Source: Pseudopyrenochaeta lycopersici (taxonomy: Eukaryota; Ascomycota; Dothideomycetes; Pleosporales; Pseudopyrenochaetaceae). From it: DNA of 51,110 nucleotides. The translations under genes were made by a program, and so were the position numbers. Location of the stretch: contig NHZP01000122.1 of assembly GCA_003313425.1 (NCBI GenBank), positions 1 through 51,110 on the forward strand, given 5' to 3'. The notes beneath the pieces were generated by a model that saw only the letters and a program-made list of their open reading frames with translations, was not told where the DNA came from and searched no databases. Within the stretch, counting starts at the first letter, position 1. Each line of letters opens with the position of its first letter. This document shows, one piece after another, positions 1 to 12,699 of this stretch.

Positions 1-379
1 GGAACCACCATATCTATCCTGCCGCACCAGAACAGCTGCACACCATTATGACTGCCTTAGTAGGGTCAGACAAAAGGGCAGAAAAGATCATAAGCACCAG
101 CAATAGTGATGAGGTGAAGGACAAGCTGATGCAGGCTACCTCTTCGGCCTTCGAAGAGGGCGCCTTTGGATTGCCTTGGATGATTGGTGAGTATCCATCA
201 CAATCACTAACATCTTCCCGCACTTTTTGGTCAATCTTACGACAGCAGCTTACATTACTATAGCGACTAGCACGGATGGACACAAGGAATCATTCTGGGG
301 CATACAATCCATGGGTCAAGTATGCGACCACTTAGAGCTTCCTAGGCTTGAATACGGGGGTAAAAGAGCTCTTCTTTAA
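1..379 (+). CDS. Glutathione S-transferase kappa-like protein, 3' end (partial)
   Basis: Only the C-terminal part is in the window. GST kappa enzymes are DsbA/thioredoxin-fold glutathione transferases, often mitochondrial or peroxisomal. Reading from base 3, exon 1 runs to 186 and contains the family-typical stretch VKDKLMQATSSAFEEGAFGL followed by PWMI (helix, then the cis-proline loop). An intron at 187-263 (GTGAGT...TATAG, 77 nt) joins in phase 1 to a last exon reading ATSTDGHKESFWGIQSMGQV and so on, matching the family's 'FxG.dR...' terminal helix region, with stop TAA at 377-379. The family assignment rests on this motif order. The active-site N-terminus is outside the window, so I cannot say whether the gene is intact. 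Confidence 0.75.
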
Positions 380-2016
380 AAATGCCATTTATTTGTGTCT
401 ATCATCAGAGAAGAAAATTAGCCGCGAGCAGATCGGAAGGGCTTGCAGGAAGCGACTAGGGAAGATTTGGTTATTTTCATACGTTTGCAGGGGTCATGTC
501 GAAATACATTTACATGTCTGATTCAGATATGTTGGAAATGTAGGACTCTTCACTTGGAAAGCTCCTGACTTCTAAGAATCAAACTTCTCCTTGAACAATA
601 TGATGCAGCCCTGCGTTGCTACCGTTGTGGTTTCCCAAGAGTCAGCACTGTGCCGTTCCACGAATGCACGTCCGGAACGAGGAGAATAGACATGCACCTG
701 AGCTTCCATTATCTTTGATATCCGCACTTGCATACAATCTTGACACTGATCCGAGTCATATTATTACCGGACACAACAGTCTCTGAAGAAGGCACATTCT
801 TGTTTTGATCGGAGAAATCACCTGGTCTGGTTACACAACTCTCAGCTGCAGGAACCAAAGCATATGTAACAAACTGCAACACCAGAACCCCCAAAAGCTG
901 CCACCACCGGAGCCATAGAAAGTGCACTTGATTGGGACTCAGATAGCATCGATCAATAGTTGTGAAGACTGATACTTTCTGGCTCCACATTTATAGGAAC
1001 AAGCGACTTATACAACGACTAGATGGAGGCAGGCTGGATAAGTTTGCAGATGTAACCTAGACGTTCGCTGGAATTTAGGCTTAAGGAGTTTGATGGAATA
1101 CCTCTGCTTGCAATAAAGATGTCATGTGCCCTCATGGTACCATAGCGGTCGCACATCAGGCTAACTATTGAGTCTGCTTATGCATCTTCGCTACTCATAT
1201 TGGGATTTGGATGGAAACCCACCATGGTGGAACACCAACTGTGTGGAATACCATTCCATAGTAATCAGATAAACAAGCATAAGAAAGGGTAGGGAGGCGT
1301 TAGCAGAAAGTAAGCATGATACCGTAGTTTCGCTTGATGTTGGATTTGCACCTATAGCGCTTACGCTTGAGCGTGTTCTCATACTGTCAGCCACAATCAA
1401 GGTGCATCGCCATGTAGTGCCAGTTCATTCTGCTACGTCCCACCAAAAATGTTACCAGCTCTCCAACTACGTAACCTCGCGAGCTTGTCGGTGTGATCAT
1501 CATTAGAGATCGTGTCGTAAGGTGTTTCGCCAGATAAGCCAGGCTGGGTTGCTGGAGACAAGACAAGCCGGTGTAACGATCAATACACTTACATCATGTT
1601 GTGCTTCTTCAGTTACTGACCTCGGCAGCTCAATCACAAGCATCGACATGTGTGTATGTGTTGAGTAGCACTAATCGTGTAGCAGCGGTTCGCAGCATAG
1701 TGGCAGGAGGTGTAGAGAGAATATTTTAACATAGTAACATTAACGGAGAGCCATCAGATTTCTGCATGATCAGCTCGATTCCCTAGTACAGAACGCACGA
1801 TCTTCACAATTAATTCGTAAAAATTCCGCAACTTGAAGATTTCTATCCTGGCAACTTTCGCCAGCGACGTCTATTCTCCGCTCCACTGTTGCGATCGAAC
1901 TCAATTTGCATGCTCAAATGAGGCTGAGTAATAAGCGCAGGCAATTCGCCGAATAAGTGAGTCGCGACCCTCCTGCGAAGCGAACAACACGCTAACGTCT
2001 ATGCCGCCGCGCAGAT
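380..2016. other. Intergenic, no supported gene
   Basis: I see no convincing gene. A 93-codon open frame on the minus strand (709-990) has one hydrophobic stretch but no good start context or recognisable domain, and a 69-codon one at 1191-1400 looks like chance. The last roughly 150 bases before 2017 would hold the promoter of the next gene. Confidence 0.5.
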
Positions 2017-2655
2017 ATGAACGAACAATTTGGTTCTCGTTTCTTCAGCCTGCCCCCCGAACTCAGAAGCCGTGTCTATGTCGAGCTTCTATGCCCCAAA
2101 GCGCTCAGCTTCGCTGACCTCGCCCGATGCTCAAGTAGCTCTATCGCAAGGGACCAGCAAAGAACACTAATGAGGTCTCCGCTATATCCCGCCGTATTAT
2201 CCACATGTCGCAAAATACACGACGAAGCAATCGATTTCCTCTACGCACTGCACATATTCCATGCTCATCCATCATTGTTGACTGCTTTTCCCTACTACAG
2301 GCCACCGGTGAAAGATATCATTTATCCGGATGGCTTGTCGAGGATCAAACGATGGCAGATCACAATACGCTTAGATATTGATCCGCGCTTCGACCTCAAC
2401 CAATGCACCTCTGCCTTCTCTGGTGCCGAATACCTAGAGATATACGCTTGGCAAGCTGCGAGCAACTGCGCCGCAGAAGCAGTACTTAGCCTCTTTGAGG
2501 GAATACGAGGTGTGAGAGTAGCCAGGGTGCGCGGCAGTGTGGACGTCGGTTGGAGACTTTGGTTGGAGTCATGCATGACTAGCCCATGGGAACGAGATCA
2601 ACTCTTGCCAGTGCGGGGGTTAGACAAATCTCATTCATTGCAAAAGTTTTGGTAA
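2017..2655 (+). CDS. 2EXR/F-box-like hypothetical protein
   Basis: Single-exon 212-aa protein. The N-terminus reads FFSLPPELRSRVYVELL, the hydrophobic 'xLPxElRxxIYxxLL' opening found in fungal F-box-like and 2EXR proteins. It is followed by the characteristic 'LSTCRKIHDEAIDFLYALHIF' segment at about residues 68-88 (shown as family similarity: prior structures pair 'C+xixxEaxxxLY'). Such proteins are abundant and mostly uncharacterised in Dothideomycetes; canonical F-box proteins recruit substrates to SCF ubiquitin ligases, but that role is not shown here. No signal peptide or membrane segment is visible. The start at 2017 is the first ATG of the frame. Neighbours are unrelated. Confidence 0.7.
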   Translation: MNEQFGSRFFSLPPELRSRVYVELLCPKALSFADLARCSSSSIARDQQRTLMRSPLYPAVLSTCRKIHDEAIDFLYALHIFHAHPSLLTAFPYYRPPVKDIIYPDGLSRIKRWQITIRLDIDPRFDLNQCTSAFSGAEYLEIYAWQAASNCAAEAVLSLFEGIRGVRVARVRGSVDVGWRLWLESCMTSPWERDQLLPVRGLDKSHSLQKFW

Positions 2656-5600
2656 GATTATAAACTAGATCGGGTTCCGGACAGCACCCCTTGACCACAA
2701 ATGGTGCTCGCGCTCTTCGTCACAGAGAACAACAGTAGCTAGTCGACCGAACCTGAGAACATGTTCATACACAGGATACTCATGAGGTGAGCGCCGTAAG
2801 AGTACTTCATGTCTGCGGATCTGAGGCTCATGATGTCTAAAAGGCCTTCTATAGCAATACTACATTTAGCATAATGAGTCTAGCGGCTCTCCTTTTAGAC
2901 GCAACTGGGCGTCGTCGACCAAGACTGGGGCACCCAAAATCAGTCGGAGGGGAGCGTTAGCTGCAAAATCGTATAAGTCTTGGCATGATTTCGACACCTT
3001 AATGCGTTCCTGCCTAGACTTTAATGCTCATAGCCAGATTCTTGTCATAGAAAGACTCCACTTGACCTACATTTTTCGCCAAAAAATCATTCTTATGTTT
3101 GTTCTCATACTACCAAGCTAACATCGACGTGATTGCCGTCAGCAATTAGTCTCGTTAGCTGTTCCAAGCCTTACGTTAATCTGTTTCATAATATCCTTGC
3201 CTCATTGACTGCAACAAAGACAGCTGATCCTCAATGGTGCGAGCTCGGGCCTGCCCATCAAAACAAACGAGCTTCGTTGCGACCGTTATCCAAACGTTTC
3301 GACTCCAAATCACTCTTCATGAACACAGCGAACATCTTTGACCATACAGTACTTACCTCGTTTCCCGAGTTGACTAGGGTAGACAATCTAACCCGCTGAC
3401 TCGAGATTGCTGGATCTGGCCGTCAGCAACATGGGCGCCAAGGTTTTGGTAGGCTATCGTATCCACCTAGCGTCGGAAGATCATAGCGTTGGCACAACGG
3501 TGACTGGTGATGTTGAGCAATCGCTTTGTACAACCAGCCTTGGAGAGCGGGAAATGAGAGCCTCGGATGCCATTACTTAGCACTCATCCATCGCGGCACG
3601 GCCCGCACACAGTGCTGACAGTCATCGATATATGGCCCATTGCAGCATTATGGAATCTGTGACTGTAAGCAACATGGCACAAGCAATGGGTCTAGCAAGG
3701 GTGCTCAGCCCCATCGCCTTCCGTAAATAGTCAAGCGCTAACTGTCAGCATCATGATCAGCGACGCATGCAAGGGTTAAATCCAGATTACTGGTCAGCGA
3801 CCGACCTAGCAAGGGTCCACCGGGGGGCCAGCCCCAGTCAAAGTTTGCTGCCGATTTCGCTATTGTGTGTGTCACACGTGTGTGCTCTGAGCTCTAAAGA
3901 AGTCGGACGCTTTAGTCATGAGATGTGGTCCTAGGCTTACAGTGACTACGGGTCTTTGCAAACCCGGCCTCACCTTCTGCACAGCCAATACATTTGTACG
4001 ACTCCTGCTATGTTGGAATAATCCTAATTTGGACCAAGTGAACTATTGCTGATGCGTACAGTCTCAAATCAGCGAGATTGTCGCAGATTAGCTACTAACC
4101 CCTTACGCACTAGTCGCTCTAAGCACTTACCGCTCCGATCCGCCCGCAGTAAGCACAGAATACTCCGATGCAGCGAAGGCTGTCGGTATCTGATGCACGA
4201 ACAGCTCTGTAATAACTCACAATTACACAACTTATGCGACAAAAGCCGTCGGCACTTCGCCTGTCCTGTTACAGTTGCTTGCGAAACCGCCTGCACCTTT
4301 TTGCGCACACAAAGATTCTTGGCCCCCACTGCACTAGGACACCCATGCTGTTGTGTGGCCAATCATTTGCAAGGGTCAAAAATCCTCGTGTGCCCAAACG
4401 GTGAAGGCGGTTTCGCAAGCAACTGTACGACTTGTCCACCTGTACATCCTGTCACTTCAACCGCGTGTACTCGAAGCCAAAAGCCAATTGTGATTTCGTG
4501 ATGACCACAGGGTGACTTGGATGATTTTAATTCAGTAACTTGCTTATGACTTTGCCATCAAGCATCATGTCTAGACCAGACGATTTTGCACTCAACACTC
4601 GAACCACAAAAGCGTGTTTGATGCCCAGCAGGCGGTTAATTAGATTTTTGCGTAGGATATCAAGGATGTATGTCAAGAGCATTCCATGTTGTCCTCACAG
4701 AATATGTCGTTGAGAGTAGTTGGATCAATGATGTTCGACTAGCAATGCTGGCAGCATCATTCCTATGTTTACGTTGACTGGCTGGATGTGAAGCGGGAAA
4801 AGAATGACGATGATGCATGCTGTGTCTGCCTTCGTGCACGAAGGAATTTAACGTATGGCTAATATGTTCAATAAATTCAGTCTTTATCTAATTGCTCGGA
4901 TGCGACACATGACTACGTTTCAGCGCGATGCTTGTCATTGCTTGGTTGGCGGGTAGTCAAAAGAATGACTTCAACGCCGCTAAAGCTGCTAGCTAACCTT
5001 GTCCAATATCCGTCCATCTTCAGTCCCAAACCTTTCAGATGCAGGTTCAAGCTCAGCTTTCCTTCGACCAAGGGGACACGGAATTGGCAGGATGAAAGGA
5101 CCCAGTAGAACCAGCCGGAGCATAACTGCGGAGCGGTGTTCTATGACGTTACGCTCCTCGGTTGCTTCGCATGGGAACGGTAGTCTGAGGAAAAATCCAT
5201 GCAATTGTACTAGCAAAATGTTGAATCTCAAAAACGCACACTCGACTAATTACGACACGCTGGCGATGTAGAACGGCGAGGCCTCAGGTGATACCGCTGA
5301 CGATTTATATTCCGTGCTGTTCGCCGGCGGACGCATCTGGTCTGATTCGCCTGGGACTTCCGAGTAATAATAGTTGTGCGAGATTTGGAACCTCTGCGTG
5401 AGTTATTCTCTGAAAATTGTGATCCAAACGCTGATTGCGCACGTGTGTGCATCGCTTCGGTGAGCAAGAACACGAACTGATGTGATGGGTGTGTAGGTGC
5501 CGTCTATGGTACAAGTGGCTAGCTGGTGCTGTAGATGTTCCGTGAAGGAAGCGGTCGTGTACTGAGCGATATGTTCCATACAAGCAGGTACTTATATGAT

Positions 5601-6948
5601 CGCCAAGAGCTTATGCTTTAGTCGAGCTCACTAGCGGAGTGCAATCAATAGGGTATGATATCTGCCGGTAACTTGCAGCGATATGCGCACTTACAGCCCC
5701 GTAAGCATATCATATCATCTCTATGGGCAGATTGCTTTCCTGGTTGCGTATAGCAACTGCAGCTACAGTATCAACCATGTTATGTCGTGCTGACTAGATG
5801 AAAGGGACAGCAAATCACAATGGAGCGGAAGCATCAATTCGCAATCACACGACCATCGAAAGATGTCGGAGACAGAACGACCTATTCGGTTTGCGTGTCC
5901 GAGCGTATGGCAATGTTCCTTAAGGCCCGTTCCACGTACTTCAGAAGGGCACGACCAAGGCTCTATCGCGCTGCGAATGGACGCCAATATCTAGACCTAT
6001 GCCCGTATTCATATATGATGTACTACTTCTACTGACTTTTGTTGTGATGATACCAACAGATCCAATTCGGCTCAGACCTTACAGGAAGAGCGGATTTCAT
6101 TCACAAGCTGCGCGTCAGTGCGCGACTAGCAGAAAATTTTCCATGATTGATTTCTAGCTAAGAGGCGCTCCTCCCGGTTGATGCAAATTTTCTAGTCCCA
6201 GTCTTCCTACATGTTTGCGCGCAGAGTAATCGGACTCTGCAGTGGTGCATCTAACTACAACCAACCAGCGTTCTATCGCCACCACATGCCTACTCTGGCA
6301 CAGTCTTAGGGACAGGAAGCCAGTAGTGTCGGCATTCTCCAAGAATGTTCTTTTTCCAATAAGCACCCACTCAATTTTCAACGACCAGAAACAAGGACGG
6401 AGCAGTAGATCTGTGGGATAAAATGCTGAAATGCGCTTAGCGGAAATTGATGATTGCGATGATGGATTATGTGTTGATCAAGATTGTATTGATGGTGTTC
6501 TATCCCCCGCTTTTGCATGTATCTCCTCTACTTCCGGAGGTTCCGTAGATTAGCAATAGTTATCGGTCCTACTATTTATCGCTCTTTCCTATGTAGTACT
6601 TCTGAGCTTCTCTTTATATCTGACAAGATCACTCTACGTCTTTTCAAATGCTCACTGTCTACGAGTCACGTCTGGTGTTTATCAGTAGCTAGTATCCTCA
6701 TGCGCACTTCAAGGTCTTACATGGAGATATTACAAACAGCCTTAATGGTGTGTTTACAAAAATACCGTTGTGACGTTTCTTGAGCCATTTTGCGGAGTTT
6801 TTTTTTCGCACGTTTAAATCATAAACAACCCCACCAAGCGCGACATCTATTGGGCATTTATGGATTGCGGTATTGACTCAAATCTACCGTCAGATCTTGC
6901 GAGGTACACTGACCACATTATTTGAACACCACGCTCAAGAGCACCTTT
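2656..6948. other. 4.3-kb gene-poor stretch
   Basis: No gene can be supported. The longest frame (4046-4501, 151 codons, plus) is Cys-rich but has no signal peptide and no splice logic. Overlapping frames at 4989-5583 are shadows of one another. The stretch 3640-3830 holds imperfect copies of CTAGCAAGGGT followed by CAGCCCCA, and TGGTCCTAGGCTTACAGT near 3930 resembles CAGTCCTAGGCTTATAGT near 8870, hinting at diverged old repeats. A (TG)n/(CA)n patch is at 3862-3882. Confidence 0.45.
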
Positions 6949-7581
6949 TCAGGTCTTGTTCTCAGCAACACATCCATACTCAATCAAAAGAGCAGCGACC
7001 TCCAGCAGCTCTTCTACAGCCTTTTGCTCATTGGCAAGTGTTTCTTTCAGACTGGAGAGACGTGAGACAGTAGCCCTTATAAACACGTCACGAGCGTCCT
7101 CCACTCTTCTTGGGGTCGTGTTATGCGCGCCCATGCTCACTACCTCAGGATGGTCTTTGAAGGGGTTTGGGGTATTTGACACACTGGAATAGACCGAGTA
7201 GGATGACGCCACACTGGTTTGACACATCTCCGTGAAATTGGAAGTGACACCATACGGAAGATTGGATGAGGTCCACATAGGTTGGACGTTTTCAGCAGAA
7301 CCTTTCAATCGGTGAGGTGTGGTGGCATGCTGAATGTGCGATTGCTGCCGGTAGAACCCAGAGGAGTACTGGAAAGGATTTTCGGAAGCCAGGCTTGGGT
7401 CAAGTGGAAACTGTAGTGGGGACAGGAAGGACATTGGCTGGGGTGACGGTCGTGGAGGGACCGAGCAATCCACGCGCAAGTTCGGCTTGTCGCACGGCAT
7501 TCTCGTTCGCTTCCTTTCGGGTAAGCTCGTATGCTGCAACGGAGAAAGCAAGTGTTTTTCTCTGAGTGTTTCGAAATCCAT
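6949..7581 (-). CDS. Hypothetical protein with C-terminal coiled coil
   Basis: Open frame of 210 codons from ATG at 7581. The first 130 residues are Ser/Pro/Gln-rich and probably disordered. The last 50 (RDVFIRATVSRLSSLKETLA, then a leucine-spaced helix) look like a coiled coil. No catalytic motif or membrane segment is seen. The frame is open for 10 more codons upstream without an ATG, so a 5' exon is possible; CTCCGTTGCAG inside the frame could also act as a 3' splice site. I do not recognise the family. The length of the frame and the amphipathic C-terminus argue for a real gene, but an overlapping 116-codon frame (7305-7655) is an alternative. Confidence 0.45.
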   Translation of the reverse strand: MDFETLREKHLLSPLQHTSLPERKRTRMPCDKPNLRVDCSVPPRPSPQPMSFLSPLQFPLDPSLASENPFQYSSGFYRQQSHIQHATTPHRLKGSAENVQPMWTSSNLPYGVTSNFTEMCQTSVASSYSVYSSVSNTPNPFKDHPEVVSMGAHNTTPRRVEDARDVFIRATVSRLSSLKETLANEQKAVEELLEVAALLIEYGCVAENKT

Positions 7582-9041
7582 CGATGTATTGCTAGCACAG
7601 GAAACCGCCAAATAGTGCAGGTTGTAGGTTTGCGAGGTGTGAAACGGCTTCCCAAGTCTGACTGAAAACGGGAAGCGCTTCAGAAAGAACAGGTCAGTTC
7701 AATTGGTGGTATTTGTAGTATTGCATGTAGATACATACTCTTGCATCCGCGCGGACAGAGACAGCATCAGCCACGCAGTGTGCTACTCGACGTCAAATCA
7801 GCTAGATCATTCGTTCGGACCATATTGCCACCATGACAGGCCCTAATGCTATGGTACCATGTCGGTCGCTTACTATCGATGACGAAATTTGTAGACCATG
7901 GAACGGAGCCTCGCATGATGATCGTGTAGCATTACCTAGAACTAGATTCTTCAAAAAATCACGGCAAATTGGTTTTGGTATGATTACGGTGTCTTTCTTC
8001 ATTGCTTTGTGTGATATCACATTGTATATAGCTTACCAGACATCGATGCTATTTGTATGCATGTAGTGTACCGCCGCTTTTTGCTACAATCAGCGACAAG
8101 CATTTTGTGTGCATAGCAAACACAGATGCAAGAAATACTTGGAGGCGTGTTTTGTCAGAGATCGCAGAGTCGTCGCAGGGACTAGGATGGCTAGGCACAT
8201 TGGTGGTTCCACACACAACCGATCGCTTTGAGGTAGTGACAACGTTGAAACAAGGCCAATGCTTCTGAAATCTAAAGGCACAAGTGGCACAGGGCCACAC
8301 ACTGACTTCTTGCTCTTGAGACCGATTCTCGATATGCTGGTTGCATGGCAGATATCACAAGCTGCATAGTCATTGTTCTATGTGTCTTCGAATATCTAAC
8401 GTCTGTCGAAGGCCGAAATGGTAGAGTGGTGTGTACGAGCTGGAGCAAGCTGGGAATATTGGCGCAACAGCCAACTTCATTGGAAAGATTGGACAGACTT
8501 AACGTATGGGCCCTATGAAGATCAGGAACTGCAGAACTTTACGTCTACACTCTCCTGATCATTCCGACTTTGCGACCTGTATACATCGGCTGGTGATCTG
8601 AATTATGCATCGATGAGGTTCTATATTCTTCTAGCGTATCTTCCGAGGAGATATGCTGATACCGTCAATCGATAACTGAATATGACACCTGTCCGCAAAG
8701 TCGCGATCGAATTGCGTTAATGGATCACTTATGCGATTATGTGTAAGCAAGGTGGCACAAGTATTGGGCTTCGATGACCGTGTGCGTTCCATATGCGTAG
8801 GTACAAATATGTTATCTAGGCTCTGAATAGTTGGACGCATCAGTCATGCCTACAGAATAGCCACGGAACGCAGTCCTAGGCTTATAGTATAATACGAAGA
8901 TTGTGGATCGGTTTCATGTGACAGGTTGCCTAGACACTAAGCCTTTCGTTCCCTAGCTCCTGTTCGAAGCCAGAGCCGTTTCAAACTTGGAGCAGCTTCG
9001 CTAACCACCCTCTTACCTGCATCGGCCTGATACATTACGCC
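7582..9041. other. Intergenic, no supported gene
   Basis: Only short overlapping frames under 85 codons on both strands (7802-8302, 8631-8840). None has a recognisable domain or paired splice sites. Nothing else seen. Confidence 0.5.
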
Positions 9042-9888
9042 TCAAGCCTTGCCAGACAACTCTGGACGTGATCGCTTCCTGGCTTTTAAGCATTTCCTCC
9101 GTACATTTGTTCGACGCCAGCCATTCGCAATAGCCGTACGACTGACCCTAGATAGTGATGCAATTTCATCCTCGGCTCGCAGATGAGAGCCCCGCCCCAT
9201 CCCCTGTTTGCGAGGCATCTTCCTGCCCGTAACCCCAGCATTCTGTTTCGGCCCATCTTTGTCTACATTGCGGGTTGTAAGGTTCGCTAAAGCTGTATTT
9301 GCTCGCGGAACGTCCTTGACTTGGCTATCCGTGATATCGTAGATCTCTTCGTCTGAGCTGGCGCTGGGCTGGCTTGGGCTGGCAAGAAGCGGCTCGAAAT
9401 CCAGATCTCCCAGCAAAGCATACTCGTTAGCAACGGGGCCATCTTGGCGATGTGCCTGGTCCGTTGCAGCATAGCTAGCCCAAGACCCAAAAGACGAACA
9501 CGATGTTCCTGAAAGTTTAGGCCAGGTGGCAGGAGCAGAAAAGCATAGCTGACAGGCTTGAGTAGAGTCAGCAGGTGTCTGATGCGAGTTATGAAATCAA
9601 CGTACTAGCTGCATCGGGAGGTGCAGAGACTGTAGGAGAAGGATAGTCTCGCGCGGAATGCAGATTGACGCATTGGGCCATATGCTCATGGTCTAGCAGC
9701 TTCCCATACAGATCGGGATACAGAGATTCAGGCCATAGCGATGCACAATCGGCTTTCGTTGTATCGGGGCTCAATGGAAGTGCAGGTGCTTGATCCTGGA
9801 GGGTCCATAGATACTCTTCCACGTAAGAGATATCCTCTGTAAAGAGCATATCGGTTTTGTGCCGTGACCATGGCACATCTGCATCCAT
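9042..9888 (-). CDS. Hypothetical basic protein, two exons
   Basis: Two open frames join through a 49-nt intron at 9557-9605 (GTACGT donor, GCTGAC branch-like site, CTCAAG acceptor, phase 1) to give a 265-aa protein starting at ATG 9888. The N-terminal third is acidic and aromatic (DISYVEEYLWTLQDQ). The middle is Ser/Ala-rich with an acidic patch (SSDEEIYDITD). The last 70 residues are strongly basic (GRKMPRKQGMGRG, NGWRRTNVRRKCLKARKRSR), suggesting a nuclear or nucleic-acid-binding role (inference). It is divergent from the gene starting at 10239 and shares about 350 bp of promoter with it. No family recognised. Confidence 0.55.
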
Positions 9889-10238
9889 TTCTCTCCTGTC
9901 CGCTACGCGGCAAGGTCATCGGATGCAACTTCCTGTGATAGACGGCGCACTGCTCCTTCTTAACTGCGCTTGGAAACAGACGTGCTCCGACGCCTGCGCA
10001 GTACGTGGAAGCAAAATCAGCGGTGAAATCGCTCCGAGCTACTGCCATGGATCTGGTGCTGCGTTGATGTGCTCCCTTGTTCTAGGGCATTGACGATCTC
10101 AGCCGTCATCACTATAGCATCCCATTACGGCTGCATGACATAAATCCAGAAGTCAGCTAAAAAGCAAGAACGCACGGGATTTGATCCTATAAGGTCTTTG
10201 ATTGCATACTGACAAGTGTCTGCTGCAACACCTCTCTC

Positions 10239-10976
10239 ATGGCGGGTAAAAAGGATCTTCTGCGCAACGCCTTGGTAAGGCCCACGATACTCCTTCAATT
10301 TGCTGGAAGTCTCTTACACTCGCTCTCAGCGTACTGCTGCAATCATGAGAAGGCTATCGAGGTCCAAGACACAGGATCCAGTGTCCCGCGAAAAGGTCTG
10401 TCTGCATCCGGCAGTCCCTGCAAAATTTTGCTGTACTGGAGCTGATCGACTACGCCGCAGAATATCCAAGATTTATGCACTGTATTAGCGACAGTACTTT
10501 GCAGAAAGCAGAGCCGTGACGTGAGCATTGTCCGTCGCCGTAATCGGCTCCAAAGCATCCGTCGCCATCTGGCACAAGGTAAGCACCCTGATTTGGAAGG
10601 AGCCACTGTCAATCATGCTTACAAGTGGCAAGCGCACAGTGAAGTCCAAGTAAAGCGAAGCGACAGAATTCGGTCTCGTCGCGGGCCAAAGCCCTCGCCT
10701 GTAGCAACAACAACGTCACCGCGACGGCTTTCCCGTATTGACGTGGCTGCTCTTAGCTCTGAGTCTCAGGCCAAAACAGAACAAGAGCAACAATATGCAT
10801 CACCTTTAGATCATGAACAAGGTGAAATAGATGGCGCGACTGCATTGTATCCAGGAAGGAAGAGTGAAATTTCGTCTAAGGCCCGAGTGAGAAGCAGGCA
10901 ACGGCTTCTGTGGATGATGAGGATGATGACTGCGGTATCCGCAGCATTGGGTTATCTGAGCAAGCGGCCTGCGTGA
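10239..10976 (+). CDS. Hypothetical basic protein, three exons
   Basis: Exons 10239-10274, 10330-10395 and 10461-10976 join in phase 0 through introns of 55 nt (GTAAGG...CTCTCAG) and 65 nt (GTCTGT...CCGCAG) to give 205 aa. The sum is a whole number of codons, which supports the model. The protein is Arg/Lys-rich (VRRRNRLQSIRRHLAQG, KRSDRIRSRRGPKPSP) with a Ser/Gln/Glu-rich middle; near the C-terminus is a short hydrophobic patch. No domain recognised. It is head-to-head with the 9042-9888 gene. The first intron's exon is only 12 codons, so the 5' end is the least certain part. Confidence 0.45.
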
Positions 10977-12523
10977 TCGTTGGTTTACTCTGACTGCATC
11001 TCTTCTATATACTCGAAGAATGGATTAGAAGGATGTTCAGCGGTCAACTACAGGAAATTATCGCTGTTGCTGAAATATCAAGTAAACGCAGTAAACAAGA
11101 ATGCGCTCACTACCTAGCTGTTGCTACATTGTACACAGGTGTTTTGCTCTGCAGCCTCTCAGCAGCAGAGACAGAACATTTCTAATAAGTCTGCTTATTC
11201 TATAGTGCTCGAAATCTAAACTTAGGATCCATCGGTTGATGTTAGGAGCTAGTACAAGCGTCGAGATGCTTACACTAGCGAACGAACATCCGCTCTGTGA
11301 TGTTCACCCCCGGTGATTGCACAGCGCAAGGTCACAGGTTATGTAGCTTGTAGCTAGTTAATCAGCTGGACAACCTGCATCGAAGGTGAGAAAATATGTG
11401 AAAGGATATGACAAGTGGACGAAAAACCATCGAGGCTAATGATAAAGACGGTAGGCAGTATTCCTGTCAGCTGCAATGATGCAAGAAAAGGTCACAAGTG
11501 ATTTGGTGCCGGAAGTGGCGCAAGATGCGGACGGTTGTTTCTACATGCCTAGGATATCAAGGTTGGGTTGACTGGTTGACGTCTGGGCGGATGGATTAGA
11601 TTGCTCATGGTCGGACTCCGTATGTCGCATCGTCTCTCGGACTACTTATATAAGCTGCATCGTTGCTTTAGCTGCTATCAAGGTGCAATTAATTTGGTTG
11701 CAACAGTGCGTCGAGTGTCGCGAATGCTTCTCGGGCTGGTATTTTAGAGCGATGAATGGACTTAAGGGTCAGCATACACAAGATTGCGCAGGTCACTGCC
11801 TAGGATCTGACGACTAAGGATAGTTCGGGGCACGTTAGCTGGAGGACGATTCTCTGAAGGACGCATGCATTTCTGCCATAATTAGGAGCAAACCTGTACC
11901 GCAGGGGGCTTGGTCATTTTCATTTATGCTGACACATTGATTTCTGTCAGCGCACTCATTGTCACAGTCAGACGATGCGAAGTACGACTGTCTGGTATTT
12001 GGTCAAGCACATTTCTCTATCCTGGAGCGGAGTGGAGGATGCAGCATCTTCGCGCCTGTCGAGGTGTCGGCTGTCGTATTCCTAGCTGGAATATTATGTT
12101 GGTGTGATGTACCGCAAATATCCGCCAGCTATCGATCACAAGATAGTAGTTTTACAAGCAGCACTTTGCACATCCAGTATCACCTTTCGTACAATCAAAG
12201 AATTCTGTCAAGAGTGGGCTACTCAGCGCTTGCGCACAGCCAGGCTGCAAGCACTTACGGCTTCAACCCGTCGACCGTAAGCATGGAATCCTGGTGCGAG
12301 ACATCACATCTGGGAGCATGCAATGGGGGGAGAGCGATTTTGCGAGATTCCGTAGGCGCATTTTCAAGCTGGCTCGTCTCCCGTGTGTTCCGAGCTCTCT
12401 TGTTTCTGCAAAGCCATTTATCGACCGCAAACCCCACAAAAGCTTGAGCACATCTCTTTGGAACTCGGGCACTGCCCAAGGCGAGACGTTGATATCCCCA
12501 ACTCGACCATCCTTTCAGCCCAG
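10977..12523. other. Intergenic; promoter side of the MFS gene
   Basis: No gene I can defend. A TATATAAG box-like sequence lies near 11647. A 162-codon frame at 11959-12447 is hydrophobic in part but has no ATG with a good context, no domain, and competes with two other frames. The last few hundred bases presumably carry the upstream control region of the MFS gene starting at 12524. Confidence 0.4.
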
Positions 12524-12559
12524 ATGGAAGTGTCACTCGCCATCAGACTTGTCGGCAAT

Positions 12560-12640
12560 TCAATATTGATTGATAAGGGTGATATTGATATTGAATTGAT
12601 ATCCAGACCCAAGATTGATATTGAATTGATAATATTGCCA
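12560..12640. repeat. hAT subterminal repeats (left)
   Basis: A cluster of TTGATATTGA / TTGAATTGATA units just inside the left inverted repeat. The same units, mostly in the opposite orientation, lie at about 15200-15300 inside the right end. In hAT elements such subterminal repeats bind the transposase N-terminal BED finger; that function is inferred here. Confidence 0.7.
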
Positions 12641-12699
12641 AGAATCACCCGATTGGGACTAGCATATAGAATCTATGGTGTTTCAGACACTTTGGGCAC

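Noticed and set aside
3400..3900. Old transposon relic
   Set aside because: Only short imperfect repeats; no ends, duplications or coding remains.
4046..4501. Cys-rich 151-codon frame, candidate secreted effector
   Set aside because: No signal peptide, very high Arg content, and an overlapping antisense frame of similar quality; likely chance.
11959..12447. 162-codon frame upstream of the MFS gene as an extra N-terminal exon
   Set aside because: Different frame from ATG 12524, no clear splice pair, no MFS-like sequence.
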